Notes: generated by a model from the letters alone, not told the origin. A stretch of DNA of 64,000 bases from Flavobacterium sp. LC2016-13 (GCF_009707955.1 NZ_WMDQ01000004.1:434001-498000); one strand, 5' to 3'; positions 8,486-18,600 are shown, counted from the first letter of the stretch. A program made the numbers and translations.

Positions 8486-9418
8486 TTATTTTACTTCCAT
8501 TAATTCAACATCAAAAATCAAAGTTGCGTTTGGTGGAATAACTCCTCCTGCACCTGCAGCTCCATAAGCTAAATCAGATGGAATTACAAAACGAGCTTTA
8601 TCTCCAACTTGTAACAAAGCAATACCTTCGTCCCAACCTTCAATAACCTGACCTTGACCTAATCTAAATTCGATTGGTTTTTTTCTTGGGTAAGATGAAT
8701 CAAAAACTTTTCCGCTTTCTAAAGATCCTTCGTAGTGAACTGCAACTGTTTTACCTGCTTCAGCTTTTTTACCGTCTCCTTTTTGAATCATTTTGTAACG
8801 TAAACCGCTTTCTGTTTTATCAAAACCAGCAGCCAATTGCTCCATTTTTGCTTCAGATTCAGCTTTTAAAGCTGCATCTCTTTTTAGACGAGCACCTTTT
8901 AAACCAACAAAAGCTTCAATAGCATTCCATTTTTCAGCTTCTTCTCCAACTCTAATAATTTCTACTGCATCAAGATTATCTCCTTGAGCAACAGCATCAA
9001 CAACATCCTGACCTTCGATTACGTGACCAAAAACAGTATGTTTTCCGTCTAACCAAGAAGTTGGAACGTGTGTAATGTAAAATTGAGAACCGTTACTTGC
9101 AGGTCCTGAATTTGCCATTGCTAAAACTCCCGGACGATCGTGTTTTAAACTTGGGTGAAATTCATCATCAAATTTATATCCAGGATCTCCAGTTCCAGTT
9201 CCTTTTGGGCAACCACCCTGAATCATAAAATCAGGAATAACTCTGTGAAATGTTAATCCGTCATAGAATTTTTGTCCTTGTGGTTTTACTTTATTTTCCA
9301 TATTTCCTTCTGCAAGAGCTACAAAATTCCCTACGGTTCCTGGTGTTAAGTCGTGTGTTAGTTTTACTAAAATCGAACCTTTGCTAGTGTTGAATTTAGC
9401 GTATATTCCGTTTTCCAT
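8486..9418 (-). CDS. Dual-domain peptidyl-prolyl isomerase (cyclophilin + FKBP fusion)
   Basis: 310-residue fusion of two unrelated prolyl-isomerase folds. Residues about 1-165 are cyclophilin: FHRVIPDFMIQGG, ANSGPASNGSQFYI and WLDGKHTVFGHV carry the catalytic and binding residues. A charged linker (about 165-200) leads to an FKBP domain at about 200-310, with VHYEGSLESGKVFDSS, RKKPIEF, VIEGWDEG and the end GGVIPPNATLIFDVEL. No signal peptide, so cytoplasmic. Dual-family immunophilins (CFBP type) are known in a few bacteria including flavobacteria. A -7 box TAAATTTG (minus strand, 9442-9449) lies about 24 nt before the ATG. Confidence 0.93.
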   Translation of the reverse strand: MENGIYAKFNTSKGSILVKLTHDLTPGTVGNFVALAEGNMENKVKPQGQKFYDGLTFHRVIPDFMIQGGCPKGTGTGDPGYKFDDEFHPSLKHDRPGVLAMANSGPASNGSQFYITHVPTSWLDGKHTVFGHVIEGQDVVDAVAQGDNLDAVEIIRVGEEAEKWNAIEAFVGLKGARLKRDAALKAESEAKMEQLAAGFDKTESGLRYKMIQKGDGKKAEAGKTVAVHYEGSLESGKVFDSSYPRKKPIEFRLGQGQVIEGWDEGIALLQVGDKARFVIPSDLAYGAAGAGGVIPPNATLIFDVELMEVK

Positions 9419-9441
9419 TGTTGTTATTTTTAATTTAATTG

Positions 9442-9449
9442 CAAATTTA
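9442..9449 (-). promoter_or_regulatory. -7 box TAAATTTG for the PPIase gene
   Basis: Minus-strand match to TAnnTTTG, with a TTG (9466-9468 complement) 16 nt upstream. It is 23 nt before the start codon. Confidence 0.55.
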
Positions 9450-9478
9450 CAAATTAATTCTGTATCAATTTGTGCATT

Positions 9479-10645
9479 CTATTTTTTAGATTTTGATTTA
9501 TAAGTAAGTCCGTAAACTATAAATGCGAATAGCGACAAAACAGTACAACCAATAGTTAATGCGTGCCATCCTTCTAATTTCCATAATAAAAGTCCGTAAG
9601 CTGATCCCGCTGCAGTTCCTAAAAAGCTAAACGACATAAATACGGTATTTAATCTGTTTCTGGCTTCGGGAAGCAATGAATATACACGCGTTTGGTTAGA
9701 AATGTGAACACCCTGAATTCCTATATCAAGAAATACAATCCCAATCGCAATTCCGATAACGCTTTCTATAGAGAAATAAAAGATAAAGAAACTAATACAC
9801 ATCAATAAGCAGCCATAACCTACCGCAATTCTAGGATCTTTTTTATCGCCCATTTTTCCAACTAAAGGCGCAGCTAAAGCTCCTGAGGCACCAACAATTC
9901 CAAACAAACCAATTGTTGCACTATTAAAGTGAAAAGGTTCGCCTGAAAGCAATAAAACCATTGTCGTCCAGAAAGCACCAAATTGAGCAAAACTACATAT
10001 ATTGATTAAAGTTGCTTCTCGTAAAACAGGTTGTGTTTTTATCAGGGTAAAAAGCGATTTGATTAATTGACCGTAAGATCCCTGAAACTGAGGTTTATTA
10101 ACGGGGAATTGTTTCTGAATCACAAAAAAGATCAAAAGACAAATTCCGGCTGCAATATAAAACATCGATCTCCAGCCTAAAACCTGACCAATAAATCCGC
10201 TTAAGGTTCTTGAAAGTAAAATTCCGACCAATAAACCACTCATAATAGTACCAACAACTTTACCTCGTTGTTCCGGTGCTGTTAAAGAGGCAGCCAAAGG
10301 CAAAATAAGCTGAGGAACAATTGATGTGATTCCCAAAAGCAATGAAGCGCATTGCAATATGAAAAAACTTTTTGCCGTAGCTGCAATAAGTAATGCAATT
10401 ACAGATGCAAAAGTCGTCATCATGATTTGTTTTTTACGTTCGATTTTGTCGCCCAACGGAACCATGAAAAATAACCCTATAGCATATCCTGCTTGTGTAA
10501 GATAGGTTATTGTTCCCGCATTAGCTTCCGGAATTTTAAATTCGTTGGCGATTAAAACAATTAAAGGTTGGCAGTAATACAGATTTGCAACTATAAGTCC
10601 AGTGCAAGCTGCCATAAATAAGACATTCGTTTTGGATAAATTCAT
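9479..10645 (-). CDS. MFS transporter
   Basis: 388-residue major-facilitator protein with about 12 predicted membrane helices. The motif A region between helices 2 and 3 reads FFMVPLGDKIERKK, close to the DRxGRK-type consensus. This subgroup (often labelled 'MFS transporter' with LLPEARNRLNTVFM in helix 10/11) resembles bacterial sugar-efflux or drug-efflux carriers such as YgaY/YnfM types, but the substrate cannot be told. A minus-strand -7 box TATTTTTG at 10650-10657 ends only 4 nt before the ATG, so the mRNA may be leaderless. Confidence 0.88.
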   Translation of the reverse strand: MNLSKTNVLFMAACTGLIVANLYYCQPLIVLIANEFKIPEANAGTITYLTQAGYAIGLFFMVPLGDKIERKKQIMMTTFASVIALLIAATAKSFFILQCASLLLGITSIVPQLILPLAASLTAPEQRGKVVGTIMSGLLVGILLSRTLSGFIGQVLGWRSMFYIAAGICLLIFFVIQKQFPVNKPQFQGSYGQLIKSLFTLIKTQPVLREATLINICSFAQFGAFWTTMVLLLSGEPFHFNSATIGLFGIVGASGALAAPLVGKMGDKKDPRIAVGYGCLLMCISFFIFYFSIESVIGIAIGIVFLDIGIQGVHISNQTRVYSLLPEARNRLNTVFMSFSFLGTAAGSAYGLLLWKLEGWHALTIGCTVLSLFAFIVYGLTYKSKSKK

Positions 10646-10649
10646 AACA

Positions 10650-10657
10650 CAAAAATA
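10650..10657 (-). promoter_or_regulatory. -7 box TATTTTTG next to MFS start
   Basis: Minus-strand TAnnTTTG match whose last G is 4 nt before the start codon at 10645. Confidence 0.45.
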
Positions 10658-10725
10658 CCATCAATATTTAATCTAACCTTATAATTAAAGTTATTTTTTT
10701 TTAAATATCTGTGTAAATCTGCGTC

Positions 10726-10796
10726 TTCGCAATAGCGAATCTGCGTCATCAGTGTTCTAAAAATTGACGCTGATTATACAGATTCGCTATTGCGAA
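10726..10796. repeat. Long imperfect hairpin, 18-bp outer arms
   Basis: Outer arms 10726-10743 and 10779-10796 are perfect inverted copies (TTCGCAATAGCGAATCTG type). Inner arms GCGTCA (10743-10748) and TGACGC (10765-10770) also pair. Lies between two minus-strand genes. Confidence 0.75.
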
Positions 10797-10820
10797 AACA
10801 CGGATGCTTACTGATTTTAT

Positions 10821-11177
10821 TTATTTAATGTTTTTCAAAAAGTCTTCTCTCACCGGGCTAAAAACATCTGTCAGAAGTCCGCTTTCTAAACAAACTACGC
10901 CGTGAATCGCATGAGGCGGAATATAAAAACTGTCTCCTTCTTTTAACGTTTGGGTAACTCCACTAATAGTTACATCAAATTTACCGCTTGAAACGTAAGT
11001 AACTTGTGAATGATAATGTTCGTGTAAAACGCCAATTCCTCCTTTTTCAAAATGAACATTTACTAACATTATCTTATCATCATAAGCCATGATTTTGCGT
11101 TTAATTCCTTCACCAACCACTTCCCATTCTAAATCATCTCCTTTTATAAATTCCTTACTTGTTCCGAAACTTTGCAT
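10821..11177 (-). CDS. Cupin-domain protein
   Basis: 118-residue single-domain cupin. The first metal-binding block reads HEHYHSQVTYVSSGKF (two or three His plus Glu-like positions) and the second is IPPHAIHGVVCLESG. Proteins like this often bind a metal and small carboxylate ligands; in many genomes they are labelled 'cupin' or pectin-degradation-like (KdgF). KdgF-type cupins convert unsaturated uronates, but no other uronate genes are nearby, so the function is open. It is the last gene of a compact minus-strand run, 23 bp after the archaemetzincin gene. Confidence 0.82.
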   Translation of the reverse strand: MQSFGTSKEFIKGDDLEWEVVGEGIKRKIMAYDDKIMLVNVHFEKGGIGVLHEHYHSQVTYVSSGKFDVTISGVTQTLKEGDSFYIPPHAIHGVVCLESGLLTDVFSPVREDFLKNIK

Positions 11178-11200
11178 ACTACATTTATTTAATTAACTTT

Positions 11201-12076
11201 TTATTGAACCCTTTCAAGATCATTTTTCATTAGTTTCAATTCCTCAGTCAAATTATTACTCTGAAAATACTTTTCTAATGCTATTAGTCTTTTTTTATTA
11301 TCGTATTTTATACTTGAATTCAGTTTTCTCTGGCAGACAGAACATAATCTAATTTGTTTTGTATCTGTTTCTGACAAACTATTGGTTCCATTCATTACAC
11401 AATTTACTTCAATACAATGATGTAAACCAAACATGTGACCAATTTCGTGCGAGCATATTTTTAATAATCTTGACAGACCTAAATTAAAATTAGCATCGGT
11501 TAATTTTTCATCATTCAATCTATAAATAGAACTTACACCTACTTTTTGGGTATAGGAAGCCAATCCGAAAACGAAATTCCATTCGGGTTTTGGATATAAA
11601 TCGATTTCTGTTAATCCCATTAAAGCAATTTTGTTTAATGTTCTTTCTTTTTTCATTACACTATCCAAAATATAACCTGCTAAAAATTGCTCTTGATTTT
11701 CATTACCAATTCTTCTAAATTCCTCAGGAATAATATCATTAGAAGAACGTGGTAAAACTTCAGTCTTTAATTGAAAATATATTTCTAAATATTGTTTAGT
11801 TAATTCAATTTGTTTGGTTTGTAGTGCTGTAAAATTTCCAATGGGCTTTATGTAAATAATATTCGAATCCTTTTTTGGAATGACATGTTTTGATTTTAAA
11901 AAACTTTCAAAACTCTGTCCTTTTTCTTTATGTGAATACAACCACTCACCTTCTGCCGGTGGCATAAGCTTTACATCATTATTTTCTATAGCATCAAAAT
12001 ATTGATCTTCTTTATTTTTTTGACAGGAATAAAACAAGAGCACAATTAATAAAAGAGAAAGTTTTCGCATATTCAA
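11201..12076 (-). CDS. Archaemetzincin-like zinc metalloprotease lipoprotein
   Basis: 291-residue predicted lipoprotein; the signal peptide ends LLFYSC, with lipidation at that Cys (about residue 18). The metzincin motif HEIGHMFGLHHC is followed by CVM (the Met-turn) and then CSVC, giving HExxHxxGxxHC-x4-CxM-...-CxxC as in archaemetzincins (peptidase family M54), which bind a second structural zinc. Export to the cell surface is unusual compared with cytosolic archaeal homologues. Starts 1 bp after the stop of the sugar-isomerase-like gene, so the two are co-transcribed. Substrate unknown. A Met at residue 3 is an alternative start. Confidence 0.85.
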   Translation of the reverse strand: MNMRKLSLLLIVLLFYSCQKNKEDQYFDAIENNDVKLMPPAEGEWLYSHKEKGQSFESFLKSKHVIPKKDSNIIYIKPIGNFTALQTKQIELTKQYLEIYFQLKTEVLPRSSNDIIPEEFRRIGNENQEQFLAGYILDSVMKKERTLNKIALMGLTEIDLYPKPEWNFVFGLASYTQKVGVSSIYRLNDEKLTDANFNLGLSRLLKICSHEIGHMFGLHHCIEVNCVMNGTNSLSETDTKQIRLCSVCQRKLNSSIKYDNKKRLIALEKYFQSNNLTEELKLMKNDLERVQ

Positions 12077-12077
12077 A

Positions 12078-12956
12078 TTAATATTTGATAAGATTATTCG
12101 AAATAAAGCTACAGCTAGTTTTTATAGATTCAAAAAAATTACCATTATAATTATTTTCCTGTTCTACAAAAAAATGTTTCATTCCTGATTGTTTAGATGC
12201 TTTAAATATAGGTTTAAAATCAATCAATCCTGAACCTACTTCTATATTCAGTGCCTTATCAATCTTATCCATATCTTTAACATGCCACATTGTAAAACGC
12301 CCTGGATTTACTGCAAACAATTGCAACGGATCATTACCGGAACGAACAACCCAATATAAATCTAACTCAAAAGAAACCAAATCCTTATCTGTTTCTTTTA
12401 ATAAAATTTCATAACCTGTAATTCCGTTATGTTTTTGAAATTCAAAATCATGATTATGGTATGCTAATTTTAAACCTGCCTTTTGGCACATTTTAGCAAC
12501 TTCATTTAAACGTTGGGCAATTTTTTTATAATCGTCGATATTTCTTCTAAAAGGTTCATCAATCCACGGAATAGTAAGATATTCACTTTTTAAAATTTTA
12601 GCAGCTTCAATCGCGGCAGGAATCTCTATTGTATTTCCATCATATAAAAAACTTCCCAAATTATAATGTCCGCTAACCGCTTTTAGTCCGTTTGCGTCTA
12701 ATATTTCCTTTAGTTCAATTGGAGACAATCCCCAAAACTGATCTTTTATAGAAAAACCATACGTTTCAACAGTTGTAAATCCTGCCAGAGCTACTTTTTC
12801 TAAAGTCGATTTTACATCTTTAGAAAGTTCATCACGTAATGTATACAGCTGTAAACCTATTTCTTTTTTATTCATATTAAAAGCAAATGAAGGAAAAGCC
12901 AAAACTGCTGTCGCGGCCATACCGGTGTTGATTAGAAAGTTTCGTCTCGAAATCAT
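12078..12956 (-). CDS. Sugar phosphate isomerase/epimerase-like TIM barrel, exported
   Basis: 292-residue xylose-isomerase-like TIM barrel (AP endonuclease 2 family). The N-terminus SRRNFLINTGMAATAVLAFP looks like a Tat signal peptide (twin Arg at 4-5). Metal-binding candidates are Glu in VETYGF, His and Asp in YHNHDFEF, Glu/Asp in FELDLYW, His in WHVKDMD, and Glu in FFVEQEN near the end. This group acts on sugars or inositol derivatives, often in periplasmic polysaccharide breakdown. First gene of the TIM-barrel / archaemetzincin / cupin run. Confidence 0.87.
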   Translation of the reverse strand: MISRRNFLINTGMAATAVLAFPSFAFNMNKKEIGLQLYTLRDELSKDVKSTLEKVALAGFTTVETYGFSIKDQFWGLSPIELKEILDANGLKAVSGHYNLGSFLYDGNTIEIPAAIEAAKILKSEYLTIPWIDEPFRRNIDDYKKIAQRLNEVAKMCQKAGLKLAYHNHDFEFQKHNGITGYEILLKETDKDLVSFELDLYWVVRSGNDPLQLFAVNPGRFTMWHVKDMDKIDKALNIEVGSGLIDFKPIFKASKQSGMKHFFVEQENNYNGNFFESIKTSCSFISNNLIKY

Positions 12957-13042
12957 CTTTATTTGTTGAAAATTGCCAAGTAAAACTACTATTTATTTCT
13001 TATCATCTGAAATTTCAGTTCCATTAATTCAGTTCAAAATAA

Positions 13043-13081
13043 ACATAAAAAAACTCATCTTATAAAGACAAGTTTTTATGT
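13043..13081 (-). terminator. AT-rich terminator of small lipoprotein gene
   Basis: ACATAAAAA...ACT (from 13043) pairs with AGTTTTTATGT (13071-13081). On the minus strand it lies just after the stop codon at 13100 and ends in T. Confidence 0.55.
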
Positions 13082-13099
13082 TTTGTAAAATTTCAAATA

Positions 13100-13468
13100 T
13101 CATTTCACACTAACCATATTATCATCAACACCAATTAGTTTTTTAGCATCAATTTGTTGTGGTGGATATTCTTGTTTTTCATTTCTCCATGAAGAAACTT
13201 TTCCTTCATTATTAATATATACAAACGTATATTTCCAATAATTCGAACCTACCATTGTAGAGCCATTTTGGTTTTCTGAATTTGTATAAACCTGATCAGC
13301 ATAAATAAGTATTTCGCCGTTAGTATCATTATTCAAAGTACGAACAGGAGCCCCTAAGCTCTTCATAATACTTCTTTTTGTTTGTCCAATCCATTTATCG
13401 CCGTCAGTCTTAGTACTCGAACAGGCAGATATAATTATGGCAGCAGCTAGTAAAATGATTTTTTTCAT
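13100..13468 (-). CDS. Small lipoprotein, BamE/SmpA-like fold possible
   Basis: 122 residues with a lipoprotein signal peptide ending IIISAC (Cys at about 16). After lipidation comes KWIGQTKRSIMKSLGAPVR, which resembles the opening of SmpA/OmlA-type domains ('G.tk.ev...lG.P'), then a short beta-rich region with WKYTFVYINNEGKVSSW. I do not assign a function. A separate promoter-proximal gap of about 280 bp divides it from trmD on the other strand. Confidence 0.7.
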   Translation of the reverse strand: MKKIILLAAAIIISACSSTKTDGDKWIGQTKRSIMKSLGAPVRTLNNDTNGEILIYADQVYTNSENQNGSTMVGSNYWKYTFVYINNEGKVSSWRNEKQEYPPQQIDAKKLIGVDDNMVSVK

Positions 13469-13720
13469 AGAATTATATTTTTGGTTGTTTTTGGTGAACT
13501 TTTAATCAATAAATAATACTATAATGATAGCCTGTATTCAATATAAAAAACTTACATAAAAATAATCAAAATTTACATAATTATTATGTATCCAATTAAA
13601 TTTCAATTAATTATAACATAAATTTAATCTCATATAATTTTCTACATTTAATTATTTTTCATCAATAAAAAACACCTTATTATTTGATTTTGTTTTTAAA
13701 TTTCCCAAATATTTACTTTG

Positions 13721-13728
13721 TATCTTTG
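13721..13728 (+). promoter_or_regulatory. -7 box TATCTTTG before trmD
   Basis: Exact TAnnTTTG match 24 bp before the trmD ATG. It supports the start at 13753 over an in-frame ATG at 13684, which lies upstream of the promoter box. Confidence 0.6.
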
Positions 13729-13752
13729 TGGCTTAAAATTTTTGAGAAAACA

Positions 13753-14436
13753 ATGCGAATTGACATTATAACGATTTTGCCGGAATTATTAAAAAGCCCT
13801 TTTGAGGCTTCGATTATGAAACGTGCCATAGACAAAGGTTTGGTTGAAGTTCATTTTCATAATCTTCGTGATTATACTACTAACAAACAAAAAAGTGTCG
13901 ATGATTATCCTTTTGGCGGAGGCGCAGGAATGGTCATGACAGTTCAGCCAATTGACGCTTGTATTACACATTTGAAAAGCGAACGTGAATACGACGAAAT
14001 TATTTATATGTCGCCTGACGGAGAAACACTGAACCAGAAAATGGCCAATACAATGTCGATGTATGAAAATATTATCATTTTATGCGGACATTATAAAGGG
14101 GTAGACCAGCGAGTTCGTGATCATTTTATTACTAAAGAAATTTCGATTGGAGATTACGTTTTATCCGGCGGAGAATTAGGAGCTTTAGTTTTATCTGATG
14201 CTTTAATCCGATTGATTCCTGGCGTTTTGAGCGATGAAACTTCAGCTTTGACCGATAGTTTTCAGGATAATTTACTTTCCGGACCTATATATACAAGACC
14301 TGCAGATTATAAAGGATGGAAAGTTCCCGAGGTTTTAACCAGCGGTCATTTTGCTAAAATTGATAAATGGCGTGAGGATATGGCGTATGAACACACGAAA
14401 AACAGACGTCCGGACCTTCTTGAAGGTCAAGATTAG
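13753..14436 (+). CDS. trmD: tRNA (guanine-37-N1)-methyltransferase TrmD
   Basis: S-adenosylmethionine-dependent SPOUT enzyme that methylates G37 next to the anticodon and prevents +1 frameshifting. 227 residues from [12 protein letters not shown], the family's standard N-terminus. Conserved blocks: [13 protein letters not shown] (loop), [15 protein letters not shown] and [17 protein letters not shown] (deep trefoil knot), and [15 protein letters not shown] near the C-terminus. An in-frame ATG at 13684 would add 23 hydrophobic residues not found in TrmD and lies before the promoter box. rplS follows, as in many bacteria. Confidence 0.96.
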   Translation: MRIDIITILPELLKSPFEASIMKRAIDKGLVEVHFHNLRDYTTNKQKSVDDYPFGGGAGMVMTVQPIDACITHLKSEREYDEIIYMSPDGETLNQKMANTMSMYENIIILCGHYKGVDQRVRDHFITKEISIGDYVLSGGELGALVLSDALIRLIPGVLSDETSALTDSFQDNLLSGPIYTRPADYKGWKVPEVLTSGHFAKIDKWREDMAYEHTKNRRPDLLEGQD

Positions 14437-14510
14437 TTTCATGTTTCATGTTATTTTTGTTTCAAGTTAAACCTATCGATCACAACAACCTGAAACTTGA
14501 AACATGAAAC
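14436..14510. repeat. Nested inverted repeat after trmD
   Basis: GTTTCATGTTTCA (14436-14448) pairs with its inverse at 14498-14510; a second, overlapping pair is GTTTCAAGTT (14459-14468) with AACTTGAAAC (14494-14503). The first arm begins on the last base of the trmD stop codon. Confidence 0.65.
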
Positions 14511-14588
14511 AAAATAAACTATAACTAGCAATTTATCAACAACTTAAAATAATTTACAATTTACAATTTATAATTCATAATTATTTTC

Positions 14589-14596
14589 TACATTTG
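14589..14596 (+). promoter_or_regulatory. -7 box TACATTTG for rplS, with about 70-nt leader
   Basis: Exact TAnnTTTG match. The mRNA would start near 14600 and have a leader of roughly 65-70 nt before the rplS ATG, containing a relatively GC-richer segment (14611-14640). rplS can therefore be transcribed separately from trmD. Confidence 0.6.
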
Positions 14597-14669
14597 CACC
14601 CGAATTAGACTAACCTCTGGCGAGATCCGTGAATGTTGCTCTATATAAAAAACCATAATTAAAGATATC

Positions 14670-15020
14670 ATGGCAGATTTAATGAAATTCGTTCAAACCG
14701 AATTAGTTGAGAAAAAAGATTTCCCTGTTTTTGGAGCTGGAGATACTATCACAGTTTTCTACGAAATTAAAGAGGGTGAAAAAACAAGAACTCAGTTTTT
14801 TAAAGGAGTTGTTATTCAAAGAAGAGGTTCTGGTAACACAGAAACTTTCACTATTCGTAAAATGTCTGGAGCTATTGGAGTTGAGCGTATCTTCCCGGTA
14901 AACTTACCAGCTTTACAAAAAATTGAAATCAACAAAAAAGGAGCTGTCCGTAGAGCTAGAATTTTCTACTTCAGAGAACTTACTGGTAAAAAAGCTAAGA
15001 TTAAAGATAAAAGAAGATAA
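14670..15020 (+). CDS. rplS: 50S ribosomal protein L19
   Basis: 116-residue L19, at the junction of the 30S and 50S subunits. Conserved segments: PVFGAGDTITVFYEIKEG, QFFKGVVIQRRGSG, ETFTIRKMSGAIGVERIFP and the end RRARIFYFRELTGKKAKIK. Length is normal for the family. Preceded by its own promoter box and followed by a strong hairpin terminator at 15046-15079. Confidence 0.97.
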   Translation: MADLMKFVQTELVEKKDFPVFGAGDTITVFYEIKEGEKTRTQFFKGVVIQRRGSGNTETFTIRKMSGAIGVERIFPVNLPALQKIEINKKGAVRRARIFYFRELTGKKAKIKDKRR

Positions 15021-15045
15021 TCATTTATCTCTTTGTTATAAAAAA

Positions 15046-15079
15046 GCTCGTTTTCATTTATTTGAAACGAGTTTTTTTT
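15046..15079 (+). terminator. Terminator after rplS
   Basis: CTCGTTT (15047-15053) pairs with AAACGAG (15065-15071), followed by eight T. Confidence 0.85.
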
Positions 15080-15101
15080 ATGCCTTATTTTTAAAATTTT
15101 C

Positions 15102-15192
15102 TGGAGCTAATCCCGCTCCCGAAGCCTCGGGACGTTTCAATCTTTTGCTCCATTTCATTACACAAAAGGATTTCCACTTCTATCGGGGCTAG
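15102..15192 (-). repeat. Dispersed TAGCCCCGAT repeat, copy 1 (minus strand)
   Basis: Read on the minus strand it starts TAGCCCCGATAGAAGTGG, continues with CCTTTTG...CAAAAG (hairpin), then TCCCGAGGCTTCGGGA (second hairpin) and GCGGGATTAGCTCC. This is the same order of blocks as the copies at 39831, 49326 and 54644. It may match the flavobacterial Flavo-1 RNA motif; I could not run that comparison. Confidence 0.75.
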
Positions 15193-15479
15193 GGAAATCA
15201 TTTTCATAACAATATTTTCGTTGAGTTTGTCATTTCGACGAAGGAGAAATCTTCGCAAGAAACTCGACAAAAATTGGCGACAATATTGAACACGGATGAC
15301 GCCGATTCGCCTTGCGAAAACACAGATTAAAACGGATTTTATCTGCTTAATAAACAAAATGTTCTTATTTTACGGTTTGCGTGAGGGATAGAAGTGGAAA
15401 GCCCACAGCCTGACGAAGGAAGTGCGAGGACTTGAAACGGATAGCCCGGTTCGCCTTTTTCGGCGAACACGCCCAAAAT
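15193..15479. repeat. Composite of further intergenic repeats
   Basis: Contains a 'GTCATTTCGACGAAGGAG' type segment (about 15228-15270) related to 41458-41520, an 'ACACGGAT...GATTCGCCTTGCGAA' segment (about 15289-15320) related to 10726-10796, and at about 15372-15475 a second-type repeat beginning GGGATAGAAGTGGAAAGCCC and ending GGCGAACACGCCC with an internal TTCGCC/GGCGAA hairpin. No gene is supported here. Confidence 0.55.
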
Positions 15480-15509
15480 AAAAAAACCGACACTCATAAG
15501 CATCGGTTT
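15480..15509 (-). terminator. Terminator of XRE gene (minus strand)
   Basis: AAACCGA (15484-15490) pairs with TCGGTTT (15503-15509); minus-strand reading ends in a T run. Confidence 0.7.
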
Positions 15510-15532
15510 GTATTAAATTAAAAATTGGCATT

Positions 15533-15946
15533 CTATTTTTTCAATAGTTTTTCCAAATATTCGATTTTGTCTTTTTCAGCTTGTAGCAAACGTTCGTAAA
15601 GCTTTTCTTTTTCCTGAAAAGTTTCAATTAATTTATCTAATGGATTGAAAGTACAATTATTATTATGTCCTAAATGACCGTTATTGATACTATTATCGTG
15701 GAAAGTATTAAAATAGCTAATCATATTTTCTTCTGAAAAATTTTTAATTGCTTCTACACTTACTCCCAAAGCTTTTGCAATTTCTACCAATTTTTCTTCC
15801 TCTACAGTTTCACTGTTTTCAATAGCCGATATAGCTTGTTGGTTTGTTCCTAAAGCCTGCGCCAAAGCTTCTTGCTTCATATCACGAAGTTCACGAATAC
15901 GGCTAATTTTTCGCCCTATGTGATTTGGTTTTGTAAGTGTGCTCAT
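15533..15946 (-). CDS. XRE-family helix-turn-helix regulator (paralogue 1)
   Basis: 137-residue DNA-binding protein. Residues about 10-66 form a Cro/CI-type HTH with RELRDMKQEALAQALGTNQQ and the recognition-helix part AISAIENSE. A middle part with FSEENMISYFNTF is shared with the paralogue at 44256. The C-terminus (about 100-137) is a predicted coiled coil ending in YLEKLLKK and probably dimerizes. A -7 box TATCTTTG (minus 15952-15959) lies 5 nt before the ATG with a TTG 21 nt further upstream, suggesting a leaderless transcript and possible self-regulation. Target genes unknown. Confidence 0.88.
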   Translation of the reverse strand: MSTLTKPNHIGRKISRIRELRDMKQEALAQALGTNQQAISAIENSETVEEEKLVEIAKALGVSVEAIKNFSEENMISYFNTFHDNSINNGHLGHNNNCTFNPLDKLIETFQEKEKLYERLLQAEKDKIEYLEKLLKK

Positions 15947-15951
15947 AATTC

Positions 15952-15959
15952 AAAGATAA
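15952..15959 (-). promoter_or_regulatory. -7 box TATCTTTG, XRE paralogue 1
   Basis: Minus-strand exact TAnnTTTG match, with TTG (plus-strand CAA at 15981-15983) 21 nt upstream; ends 5 nt before the ATG. Confidence 0.6.
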
Positions 15960-16265
15960 TGATTAAGCGTAATAATAAACAACAAGTAAAAAACATATTA
16001 AACAATGTATCTCACATTTGTTATATGTCTTTTGCATTTTAGTCAAAAATACAACTTTTCATACAAAAACAAACGAAACCAAAATGATTTTATGCAACTG
16101 AACTCTTTTCGTTTTTCGAAATGTTACGCTTTTACTTATGATTCATCAAAACTGTAATTTTTTAATATCAAAATCATCGATTTGACAATTTAAAGGCACT
16201 GAAATAACAATCTGACAATTTCAGTATTTCTCCCAAAAACGCAACCGTTTTCGGACTGATTTTAT

Positions 16266-16273
16266 TATATTTG
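16266..16273 (+). promoter_or_regulatory. -7 box TATATTTG for icd
   Basis: Exact TAnnTTTG match 74 nt before the icd ATG. The leader includes ATCGC (about 16298) / GCGAT (about 16321), a short hairpin. Confidence 0.55.
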
Positions 16274-16335
16274 CTCCGCTCATTTTGAGCCGACTATACC
16301 ATTTACATCGCTCACCTTTGGCGATACGATTATAA

Positions 16336-18570
<2,235 letters not shown>

Positions 18571-18600
18571 TAAAACATTACTTTTTATATACTTAAAATC

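Noticed and set aside
13684..13752. Longer TrmD start at 13684
   Set aside because: It would place residues upstream of the -7 box TATCTTTG and add a hydrophobic stretch not seen in TrmD.
15091..15357. 88-codon minus-strand frame after rplS
   Set aside because: It lies inside dispersed repeats and palindromes, and its sequence is not protein-like.
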